A program made the position numbers and the translations under genes. This document shows, one piece after another, positions 46,079 to 51,853 of a stretch of DNA of 64,000 nucleotides. This DNA is from Mycobacterium noviomagense (GTDB lineage: Bacteria > Actinomycetota > Actinomycetes > Mycobacteriales > Mycobacteriaceae), in contig NZ_AP022583.1 in NCBI RefSeq assembly GCF_010731635.1, forward strand, positions 2,542,001 through 2,606,000, written 5' to 3'. Each line of letters opens with the position of its first letter. Position 1 is the first letter of the stretch. Under the pieces are notes generated by a model that did no database searches, was not told the DNA's origin, and was given only the letters and a program-made list of their open reading frames with translations.

Positions 46079-46096
46079 TACACACTGACTGGTGTA
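46079..46096. promoter_or_regulatory. Palindrome upstream of the first vapBC module
   Basis: TACAC-N8-GTGTA lies 11 bases before the first vapB start. VapB-VapC complexes usually bind such palindromes to repress their own operon. Inferred from position and symmetry. Confidence 0.5.
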
Positions 46097-46107
46097 TGCT
46101 GATGTGT

Positions 46108-46305
46108 ATGCGGACGAACATTGACATCGACGACGACGTCCTGCGGGAGGCGCAGCGCCTGGTCGGGACCCGGACGAAGCGCGACACGGTGAACCTGGCG
46201 CTGCGCGAACTTGTCGCCCGGCATCGCCAGATCGGCGTCCTAGACCTACGGGGGAAGGTGCACTGGGACGGCGACCTGGCCGAGAGTCGTCGCGGCCGCT
46301 CGTGA
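46108..46305 (+). CDS. vapB: VapB-type antitoxin (first module)
   Basis: The 65-residue antitoxin has an N-terminal ribbon-helix-helix DNA-binding domain (RTNIDIDDDVLREAQRLVG, then RDTVNLALRELV). A C-terminal toxin-binding tail (DLRGKVHWDGDLAESRR) of the MazE/VapB DUF2191 type follows. An in-frame ATG two codons upstream is an alternative start. The stop overlaps the toxin start by four bases. A palindrome just upstream suggests autoregulation. Confidence 0.88.
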   Translation: MRTNIDIDDDVLREAQRLVGTRTKRDTVNLALRELVARHRQIGVLDLRGKVHWDGDLAESRRGRS

Positions 46306-46700
46306 TCGTCGTCGACACCAGCGTGTGGATCGACGTCCTGAACGACAGCCCCACACCGCATGCCCAGCGTTGCGTTGAGCTCATTGAATCAGGAGAACCT
46401 GTCGCGCTCACCGACGTCGTCCTCACCGAAACTCTGCAGGGGCTGCGGTCGGATCGGGAGGCGGCCCTAGTGGAACAGCATCTGCGTGCCTTCCCCATCC
46501 TTCGCCTGAAGGATCTTGATGATTTTGTTCTCGCGGCAAAGTTGTATCGCGCGGCGCGGCGCGCCGGCGTGACTATCCGTAAGACTCTCGACTGTTTGAT
46601 CGCCGCTCCTTGCGTGCGTACCGGTGCTCCGCTTCTGCATGCCGACGAGGACTTCGACCGGCTTGCTAACTGCACACCACTTCGGATCTGGGCAGGCTGA
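46302..46700 (+). CDS. vapC: VapC PIN-domain toxin (first module)
   Basis: The 132-residue PIN endoribonuclease has the four acidic residues D5 (VVDTSVWID), E43 (LTETLQGL), D97 (TLDCLIA) and D115/D117 (HADEDFDR). It starts at a GTG overlapping vapB. VapC toxins cut tRNA or rRNA and stop translation unless bound by VapB. It belongs to a different subgroup from the second VapC below. M. tuberculosis has vapBC26 close to Rv0584, but on the other side; orthology is not claimed. Confidence 0.9.
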   Translation: MIVVDTSVWIDVLNDSPTPHAQRCVELIESGEPVALTDVVLTETLQGLRSDREAALVEQHLRAFPILRLKDLDDFVLAAKLYRAARRAGVTIRKTLDCLIAAPCVRTGAPLLHADEDFDRLANCTPLRIWAG

Positions 46701-46743
46701 CGGCGGGCGTTGCGAATTGGCACTTTGACCAGTACCGGATGGC

Positions 46744-46779
46744 GCTATCACAGCCTTCAAAGTGATAGCATCAGTATCA
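46744..46779. promoter_or_regulatory. Nested palindromes upstream of the second vapBC module
   Basis: GCTATCA (46744-46750) and TGATAGC (46763-46769) form a perfect 7-bp inverted repeat. TGATA (46763-46767) also pairs with TATCA (46775-46779), whose last base is the A of the start codon. Three half-sites around the start fit an autoregulatory operator that would also block a near-leaderless message. Confidence 0.55.
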
Positions 46780-47075
46780 TGAAGCAGCTGCTACTGCGAA
46801 TACCTGAAGAGCTGCACCGGCGGCTGGCCGCTCGTGCCGCGCGTGAAATGCGTAGCGTGAACGCGCTGGCGACCGAGATCCTCGACGCCGCGGCCGACGC
46901 CGACAGCGGCGACCGGCGAGCCCAATTACGCGCCGCCGCAGCAGCAGCAGGCACGTTGCGCACCGTCGACGCTCGCCCCGTGAGCGCAACCAGGCGACAG
47001 CGCATTATCGAGTCGACACGCGGCCTTGGCCCGCAAATTGATCGGTTGCTTGCGCAAGAGCGCGAGCGGTTGTGA
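46779..47075 (+). CDS. vapB: VapB-type antitoxin (second module, FitA-like)
   Basis: The 98-residue antitoxin has a ribbon-helix-helix start KQLLLRIPEELHRRLAARA followed by RSVNALATEILDAA, the FitA/Arc-like pattern. The C-terminal half is basic and helical (ATRRQRIIESTRGLG) and would wrap the toxin. The ATG sits at the end of the operator palindromes. The stop overlaps the toxin start (GTGA). Confidence 0.85.
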   Translation: MKQLLLRIPEELHRRLAARAAREMRSVNALATEILDAAADADSGDRRAQLRAAAAAAGTLRTVDARPVSATRRQRIIESTRGLGPQIDRLLAQERERL

Positions 47076-47506
47076 TCGCCTACCTGGACTCCTCGGTTCT
47101 GGCTCGCGCTTACCTTGTCGATGAGGATGGACACCAGCAGGCAATCGCGCTGCTCGGCGACCCAGAGATCGCCACCGTCACGGGGACCTGGACAAGGATC
47201 GAAGTTTCGGGCGCATTGGTCCGCGCCGCGCGCGGCGGCCGCGGCGATGAGAAGGGGCTGCTCGCGCTGCTGGACGCGGACCTCACCGGCCCTGTGATCG
47301 TCCTCGCCGCGCCACAAGACCAGGTTGAACAGCACGCTCTTGAACTTGTTCGCCGACATGGGCTGCGAGCGATGGATGCGTGGCACTTGGCCGTCGCCGC
47401 AATCGTTGTTCCACCGCTGCTGGATCGCGGCGAGCCCAAGGCGTTCGCATCGCGCGACCAGGCCCAACGAAAGGTCGCCGAAGAGCTCGGGTTCATCGCG
47501 ATCTGA
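47072..47506 (+). CDS. vapC: VapC PIN-domain toxin (second module)
   Basis: The 144-residue PIN-domain RNase has probable catalytic D6 (AYLDSSVLAR), E44 (TRIEVSGAL), D102 (RAMDAWHLA) and D129 (ASRDQ). The LDSSVLARAY start and MDAWHLA stretch mark a VapC group distinct from the first module. It starts at GTG overlapping the antitoxin gene. Immediately downstream is a fragment of a pRiA4b-like gene, so this module lies at a rearrangement boundary. Confidence 0.88.
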   Translation: MIAYLDSSVLARAYLVDEDGHQQAIALLGDPEIATVTGTWTRIEVSGALVRAARGGRGDEKGLLALLDADLTGPVIVLAAPQDQVEQHALELVRRHGLRAMDAWHLAVAAIVVPPLLDRGEPKAFASRDQAQRKVAEELGFIAI

Positions 47507-47536
47507 TGTTCTCGACCCCTGATCCGATCCTCGGGA

Positions 47537-47594
47537 TGCCAGCTGCACCCGAGCAACTCATGCACCCGCATGGCGAGTTCGGCGAGCGGGAGCC
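47537..47594 (-). pseudogene. Fragment of a pRiA4b ORF-3-like gene
   Basis: About 58 bases align with 41131-41188 of the intact gene with only scattered differences. On the minus strand they encode RLPLAELAMRVHELLGCSW, versus PLPLAELATRVHELLGWGW. The open frame carries on but loses similarity on both sides. It is a remnant of a second copy, and shows that the island and the 41-kb cassette share ancestry. Confidence 0.7.
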
Positions 47595-47725
47595 GAGTTG
47601 GAAGTATTTGGTTGACGAGGCACAACTGTCGACTACAGGGCTGAAGTACCTATCCGGAACGGTGGCGTCGGTGCTGTCGGGCTGAGCAACCGAAGTTGTC
47701 GGTGCCCCGCGTTACCTTTGTGCCA

Positions 47726-47869
47726 GCTTCATGAGACGCCGTCGCCAAGCTCCGACTGGACGGCGCGCCAACCCCAGGCTCGTGGGTGGCTCGGATGACG
47801 AAGCGACCGGCACCGACCGGTGCCGGTAAGAGCGCCTCCAAATGGAGGCTCTGACATCGGGAGGTAGCC
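47726..47869 (+). promoter_or_regulatory. SAM-IV-like structured leader (putative riboswitch), copy 1
   Basis: The fold resembles the SAM-IV riboswitch. P1 is GCTTC (47726-47730) with GAAGC (47800-47804). P2 is GCCGTC (47738-47743) with GACGGC (47759-47764), closing a loop with CCAAGCTCCGACT. P3 is CCCA (47773-47776) with TGGG (47783-47786). The loop TCCGA (47751-47755) pairs with TCGGA (47791-47795) as a pseudoknot. P4 is ACCGGCACC with GGTGCCGGT. A GCCTCC/GGAGGC hairpin (47834-47849) then precedes GGGAGG (47859-47864); its CCTCC could also mask that ribosome site. Two core positions differ from SAM-IV (GCCAACC for GCAACC, GGTGG for GGTGC), so the ligand is uncertain. Confidence 0.7.
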
Positions 47870-48670
47870 ATGCCGCGTTTTCGGGACCATTCACCGGCGC
47901 AATCTCAGGTCATTCTGCTCGGTGACCATGACACTGTGCGGCACCGCGATGACATGTCCGAACTTGCGGCGCAGCAGGCGTGCGCCATCGCCGAGGACTT
48001 CTCGTTCTCCCCGGGAGAGGCAGCGTCGAACGACGATCTGACGCAGGTCGATGCGGTTGTGTCGGCGTTGGGCCGGGCAATTGCGGACCGCATGGACATC
48101 TGGCTACCTTTCCCTGGCCCGGATTTCGGACGTGAGCAGCACTGGCGACGGCTGAGTCTGGTGCTGCAGCGTCATGGCCTCAATGTTCGGTTCGGTCGGG
48201 AACTCGCGCCGTGCCCGGCCACTGGCGGGTACAGCGAAGTCGACATTGCGCTGCGACGAGAAGTTCAGGCTGTCGACGACCTCGACAATGCGGCTCTCGC
48301 GGCTGCGGGAGTCGAAAGCCTTGGGCGGGAAATCGAACTGGCCCTTGTCGCCGCCGTTGCCCCTTCACCGGTCATGGCGGCGGTGCGACGAGTTCCCGCC
48401 GGTGCCGGCACCGAGGCCGCTCCGCGAACGGAAAGCGCTTGGCCGCCGGTGCTTCCGGCGCCAACAGCGCCGTGGGCGCAGCGCCAGCCGATGCTGAAGC
48501 GCTACGTCCGTTGGTTGGTGCACGACTGCGGCGTCACACAAGTGGCCACCGCGCGAGTTCTGAACTCGGCGGGTCAGCGCACCCCCAAAGGCCGCCGGTG
48601 GCGGCCGGCCACGGTGTCCGCGCTACTCAACGGACGCTACGACCACGGGGCCGCGGACGGCAGGGCCTGA
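47870..48670 (+). CDS. Unknown protein with recombinase-like C-terminal DNA-binding segment
   Basis: The 266-residue protein is preceded by a SAM-IV-like leader and a strong GGGAGG ribosome site. The first 150 residues contain DIWLPFPGPDFGREQHWRRL and a helical core, not recognised. The middle (about 165-205) is Ala/Pro-rich and likely flexible. The last 60 residues (YVRWLVHDCGVTQVATARVL then NSAGQRTPKGRRWRPATVSA) resemble the helix-turn-helix and RxGxxW-type segment of large serine recombinases, but no resolvase catalytic domain is present. It may bind DNA. A second leader follows 42 bases after its stop. Confidence 0.75.
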   Translation: MPRFRDHSPAQSQVILLGDHDTVRHRDDMSELAAQQACAIAEDFSFSPGEAASNDDLTQVDAVVSALGRAIADRMDIWLPFPGPDFGREQHWRRLSLVLQRHGLNVRFGRELAPCPATGGYSEVDIALRREVQAVDDLDNAALAAAGVESLGREIELALVAAVAPSPVMAAVRRVPAGAGTEAAPRTESAWPPVLPAPTAPWAQRQPMLKRYVRWLVHDCGVTQVATARVLNSAGQRTPKGRRWRPATVSALLNGRYDHGAADGRA

Positions 48671-48712
48671 ACTGGAACCGACGTGTCGGTCCGGTGCGCT
48701 AACATTCAGTCA

Positions 48713-48859
48713 GCTTCACGAGATGCCGTCGCCAAGCTCCGACTGGACGGCACGCCAACCCCACGCTCGTGGGTGGCTCGGATGACGAAGCGGCCGACAC
48801 CAACAGGTGTTCGGCAAGAGCGCCTCCCGCAGCGGGGGCCTGGCAACAGGAGTACTGCC
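48713..48859 (+). promoter_or_regulatory. SAM-IV-like structured leader (putative riboswitch), copy 2
   Basis: This is the same architecture as copy 1. P1 is GCTTC (48713-48717) with GAAGC (48787-48791). P2 GCCGTC/GACGGC and the TCCGA/TCGGA pseudoknot are kept. P3 here is CCCAC/GTGGG. The core differs from copy 1 at only a few positions. The next stem differs in sequence but not pairing: GCCGACACC (48793-48801) with GGTGTTCGGC (48806-48815), one bulged T. A GCCTCC-containing hairpin (48822-48839) precedes the AGGAG ribosome site. Paired changes in the outer stem support a real RNA structure rather than a chance duplication. Confidence 0.7.
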
Positions 48860-49456
48860 ATGGCCGAGCGGAATCTCAGTGCAGCAGATGCCGCGCTGCG
48901 CGCCCGCATTGCCGAGTTGTCCGTGCACATTCCATGCGGCGGCCTACGTGGTCCCGTGGGCGGCAGGTGGCAGTCGTGCCGCCACGAGGATGTGCCCGAG
49001 CGGTGGAAGGGTTGCGATGTTTCGCGTGCAAAAGATCTGTGCATCATCTGCTTTCGGGCGACAGCCGGTGGCACGTCGCGCTGGTCGTGGCTTGCCTGCG
49101 AGAACTGCCGTCGGGTCAACGCGGTGATCGCAAGTCTTGAACCGGAATATAGCGGCCGTCCATTCGCCCTTGGCCGGCACAGCCTGATGAACGGGATCGG
49201 AGTCCGCGGTGGGGCTCCGCCCGAGGTTCAGGAGGAGCAGATCGCCCGGCTGGTGGCGTTTGCTAAGGGCGACGAGCGGCTGCGCGAGTGGCGCACACGG
49301 GAGTACCCGCGGCTGGCCAGTCGGTTCGACCCGCTCGCTGACATCCCGCTGCGCATCTGGCAGGCCGAATGGCCACCAAGCCTGCAGGCATCGGTAGACG
49401 CCTTGACCCGCCTGCTCGGGCGCGCGCCGGATCCTTCCCTATCCACCAACGCTTAA
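48860..49456 (+). CDS. Unknown Cys-rich protein downstream of the second leader
   Basis: The 198-residue protein has a putative zinc-binding region of spaced cysteines: PCGGLRG, then SCRHED, KGCDVS, LCIICF and CENCRRVN, with two CxxC pairs in the middle third. The C-terminal half is helical and Trp/Arg-rich. The start is the ATG 10 bases after AGGAG. It lies 10 bases upstream of the truncated ADP-ribosylglycohydrolase frame and may once have shared its message. I do not recognise the family. Its paired arrangement with the preceding leader-controlled gene suggests one functional unit. Confidence 0.72.
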   Translation: MAERNLSAADAALRARIAELSVHIPCGGLRGPVGGRWQSCRHEDVPERWKGCDVSRAKDLCIICFRATAGGTSRWSWLACENCRRVNAVIASLEPEYSGRPFALGRHSLMNGIGVRGGAPPEVQEEQIARLVAFAKGDERLREWRTREYPRLASRFDPLADIPLRIWQAEWPPSLQASVDALTRLLGRAPDPSLSTNA

Positions 49457-49466
49457 GGGGACACAT

Positions 49467-49700
49467 ATGGAATCGACTGCAGCACAACGCGACCGAGCCT
49501 GCGGTGCCCTGCTGGGCACCGCCGCCGGCGACGCTCTGGGCGCTGGCTACGAATTCGCGCGACCGCTTGGTCCCGGTCAGCCCGTCGAGATGATCGGCGG
49601 CGGGCTAGGGCCCTTCAAGCCCGGCGAGTGGCGTCCTAGATCGTCGCCCGGCAACACCCACCGAGTGTTGTGCCTCCGCACCGCGGCGATTTCGGCGTGA
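49467..49700 (+). pseudogene. Truncated ADP-ribosylglycohydrolase (DraG-like), N-terminal fragment
   Basis: The first 55 residues match the start of ADP-ribosylglycohydrolases: CGALLGTAAGDALGAGYEF, then MIGGGLGPFKPGEW. At about base 49632 the similarity ends exactly where the metal-binding TDDT motif should begin, and the frame stops at 49700. Most of the catalytic domain is missing, so it cannot be an active enzyme. The breakpoint probably marks a deletion or insertion boundary. Confidence 0.8.
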
Positions 49701-49826
49701 CAGCGGGCGATGGCGGCTACCGGTGCAATCCTCGCGCGCGAGGGCGTACGCGAGAAAGAACAAACCAGTCAAGGCTGCCGCCCCCAGAATCCACCAGAAA
49801 ACCTTCACGATGATCCTGATAGTCAC
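49605..49826 (-). CDS. Possible small membrane protein
   Basis: The 73-residue frame begins MTIRIIVKVFWWILGAAALT, one clear membrane segment to about residue 30, then a basic Arg-rich tail. The tail overlaps the end of the DraG fragment and looks like shadow sequence, so only the first 35 residues are convincing. It could be a real gene or the start of one cut by the same rearrangement. Confidence 0.3.
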   Translation of the reverse strand: MTIRIIVKVFWWILGAAALTGLFFLAYALAREDCTGSRHRPLSRRNRRGAEAQHSVGVAGRRSRTPLAGLEGP

Positions 49827-49893
49827 TCATGCTGCCGATCAGCGGCGCCAATGATTTGACCTTCCTACCCAGGGTTTTGACCAAGCCCCGTCG

Positions 49894-49950
49894 TTACCCG
49901 CTCCCGCCGCACGGACGAGGTCGAGGAGTTGGGCCCGCAGTGGCGGGTAA
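49894..49950. promoter_or_regulatory. Widely spaced 8-bp inverted repeat upstream of the 612-residue gene
   Basis: TTACCCGC (49894-49901) and GCGGGTAA (49943-49950) are perfect complements 41 bases apart, ending 28 bases before the start codon at 49979. AAGGAGG is the ribosome site. The arms may be operator half-sites or the base of a leader hairpin. Confidence 0.4.
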
Positions 49951-49978
49951 ACTGAGAAACTCAAGGAGGCAGGTCTGA

Positions 49979-51817
49979 ATGTCCGCTTGGGATAATAGCG
50001 GCGTGGGAGGTCTTCCTCCGAAACAAGCCCCACCATGGTTTGCCTCTCAGGAACAGTACGAGGCCTTCCTAAAGCTGGTCGCGATGGATCTCGGGGCGCA
50101 GTGCATCACCGCAACAAGCATCGACGTTGAACACCTCGATGAGGCCCGCCGTAAAGAGATTCTGGGCGGGTATGCGTTGCTGCCTTCACTGCAGTTGGTC
50201 TGCTCTACGTACGCCGCCTTAGACGCGGAAGCGCTGTATTCGCGCGAGGCTGCATTCGAGAAGCGGTTCAGCGACGGCTTAAGCGCGGATCTTGGCGACA
50301 AGGTCAAGCAAGCCTTGAGGAAGGGCAGTCGGCTGATGCCGCCGCCGGCACTGAATCAGCTGATCCGTGAAGTGATTGAGTGGTGCACCGACGCTGACCC
50401 GAGTGACGGCCTCGATGCCTTGGGGACAGCTGATCTAGTTCACCTTGTGCTGTCCATCAACGGCGATCAGGAGGCTCAGGACCGTCCGGACTTTTTCACG
50501 TCCTGGCCGCCCAGTGAGGAGGAACTCGCGAAATACAACGAGGCGATGGCCGTCGATGACAACCTAGTTTTGCAGGAGTTACGGCGCCAGATGCTCTCGG
50601 AGTTCGCCCGGATGCAGACCACTGCGACTACCGTGCCCCAGCTCGTTCTGGGTGACACGTATGATACCTGGTTCAAAAGGTGGCCGGAATCGGCGCCACA
50701 TGACCTCATCGGCGATACGCCTGAGGAAGCATTTCTGAACGCTACGAAAGCGCCTCTGCGCGAAGTAATTCGAATGGGCCTGCTGTTGTGGGATTGCACG
50801 AAGGCAGGTGACGTGGCGGTCAGCGCTAGCTCACTGGAGAGTTCACTCGATCCCGCGGCTCTTGGCTTGCTGCAGTCGTCGGCAGCGTTGCCGATCAAGG
50901 AGTACCGCAAGCGGCTAGCGAAAGAGCGCGCGAAGGGATTTCTTGCCCACCGGAGATACACCTTCACTGAACGGCCGTTGATCGAGATCGCTGCCGATGA
51001 GTACATGGTGCTGCGACCCGCCTGGGTGTTAGATCGGTTTTGCGGCTCGCAGCTGTACTGGCAGACCTTCTTCGATTTCGGCATGGAGAAGACACTTCCC
51101 GGTCAGCAGTTCAGTCTGGCGATGAACTACGTGTTCGAGGCTAGCGTCGGCTATTTGCTCCGCCGGGCGATGCGTCGCGGTCGCCCGGCAATCACGCTGA
51201 TCACTGAAGCCCAAATGCAACAGGCTTGGACGAAGGGCGGTTATACCCCTTCGGTATGTGACTGGGTGCTGGTGTGTGGGAAAACCTGCCTTCTGGTGGA
51301 AGCAACCAATCACTGGCTCGATGAGAAGGCGGCGCAGGGATTCTCCGACCCCGAGGATTACCAGGCCGACCTGGAGGACACGTTCGTCAATAAAAAATTC
51401 GAGCAGTTGCGATCCACGGTGAAGCTACTGGTCGAACATGGCTGGGAAGGATGCACATTCGACGAAGAGACGGTGTATGTGCCATTGGTGGTGGTGCCCA
51501 ACGCCGGCATCCCGGCGACTGTGTCCGCGGATGTCGACATCAAGTTGCGTGCGGGACAGCTCGGCGCGAACGTAAGGTCGCCGGGCATCCTTATCTACCA
51601 CGAATTGCAGGTATTCGAAGGGGTTTGTGAGCACCGGATGCCAAAGGCGTTCGTCGACCTGCTCGAACAGTGGCGGCGTGTGTGTACCACGCCGATGCCG
51701 ATGCGCCCCCAAACGTTCCTTGATCTGAGATGTCTAGACCGCCCGATGAGCTGCTACGTCAGCACTGCGAAGCGGCTTCTGCTTGAGAAGCTGGGCCCCC
51801 CAACCCCAGCAGTGTAG
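49979..51817 (+). CDS. Large unknown protein of the defence island, possible nuclease-like C-terminus
   Basis: The 612-residue protein is not recognised. The start is the ATG after AAGGAGG. The N-terminal half is helical and acidic (SSWPP-type Trp/Pro stretch at about residue 180). In the C-terminal half, CDWVLVCGKTCLLVEATNH (D428, E441, T443) has the strand-turn-strand look of a PD-(D/E)xK nuclease, but with T where K is expected. GNC-like catalytic motifs are absent. There is no signal or membrane segment. It is convergent with the DUF499 gene, 36 bases apart. Its A/T-richer codons resemble the methyltransferase gene more than core genes. Confidence 0.7.
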   Translation: MSAWDNSGVGGLPPKQAPPWFASQEQYEAFLKLVAMDLGAQCITATSIDVEHLDEARRKEILGGYALLPSLQLVCSTYAALDAEALYSREAAFEKRFSDGLSADLGDKVKQALRKGSRLMPPPALNQLIREVIEWCTDADPSDGLDALGTADLVHLVLSINGDQEAQDRPDFFTSWPPSEEELAKYNEAMAVDDNLVLQELRRQMLSEFARMQTTATTVPQLVLGDTYDTWFKRWPESAPHDLIGDTPEEAFLNATKAPLREVIRMGLLLWDCTKAGDVAVSASSLESSLDPAALGLLQSSAALPIKEYRKRLAKERAKGFLAHRRYTFTERPLIEIAADEYMVLRPAWVLDRFCGSQLYWQTFFDFGMEKTLPGQQFSLAMNYVFEASVGYLLRRAMRRGRPAITLITEAQMQQAWTKGGYTPSVCDWVLVCGKTCLLVEATNHWLDEKAAQGFSDPEDYQADLEDTFVNKKFEQLRSTVKLLVEHGWEGCTFDEETVYVPLVVVPNAGIPATVSADVDIKLRAGQLGANVRSPGILIYHELQVFEGVCEHRMPKAFVDLLEQWRRVCTTPMPMRPQTFLDLRCLDRPMSCYVSTAKRLLLEKLGPPTPAV

Positions 51818-51853
51818 GCGGACAGGTGATCAGTGCTGACAATCTCTCGGCAG

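Noticed and set aside
47518..47700. Coding gene running on from the second vapC
   Set aside because: The plus-strand frame has no family features, and the minus strand shows a pRiA4b gene fragment instead.
49839..50036. 65-codon minus-strand frame upstream of the 612-residue gene
   Set aside because: It overlaps the start and ribosome site of the well-supported plus-strand gene and has no ribosome site of its own.
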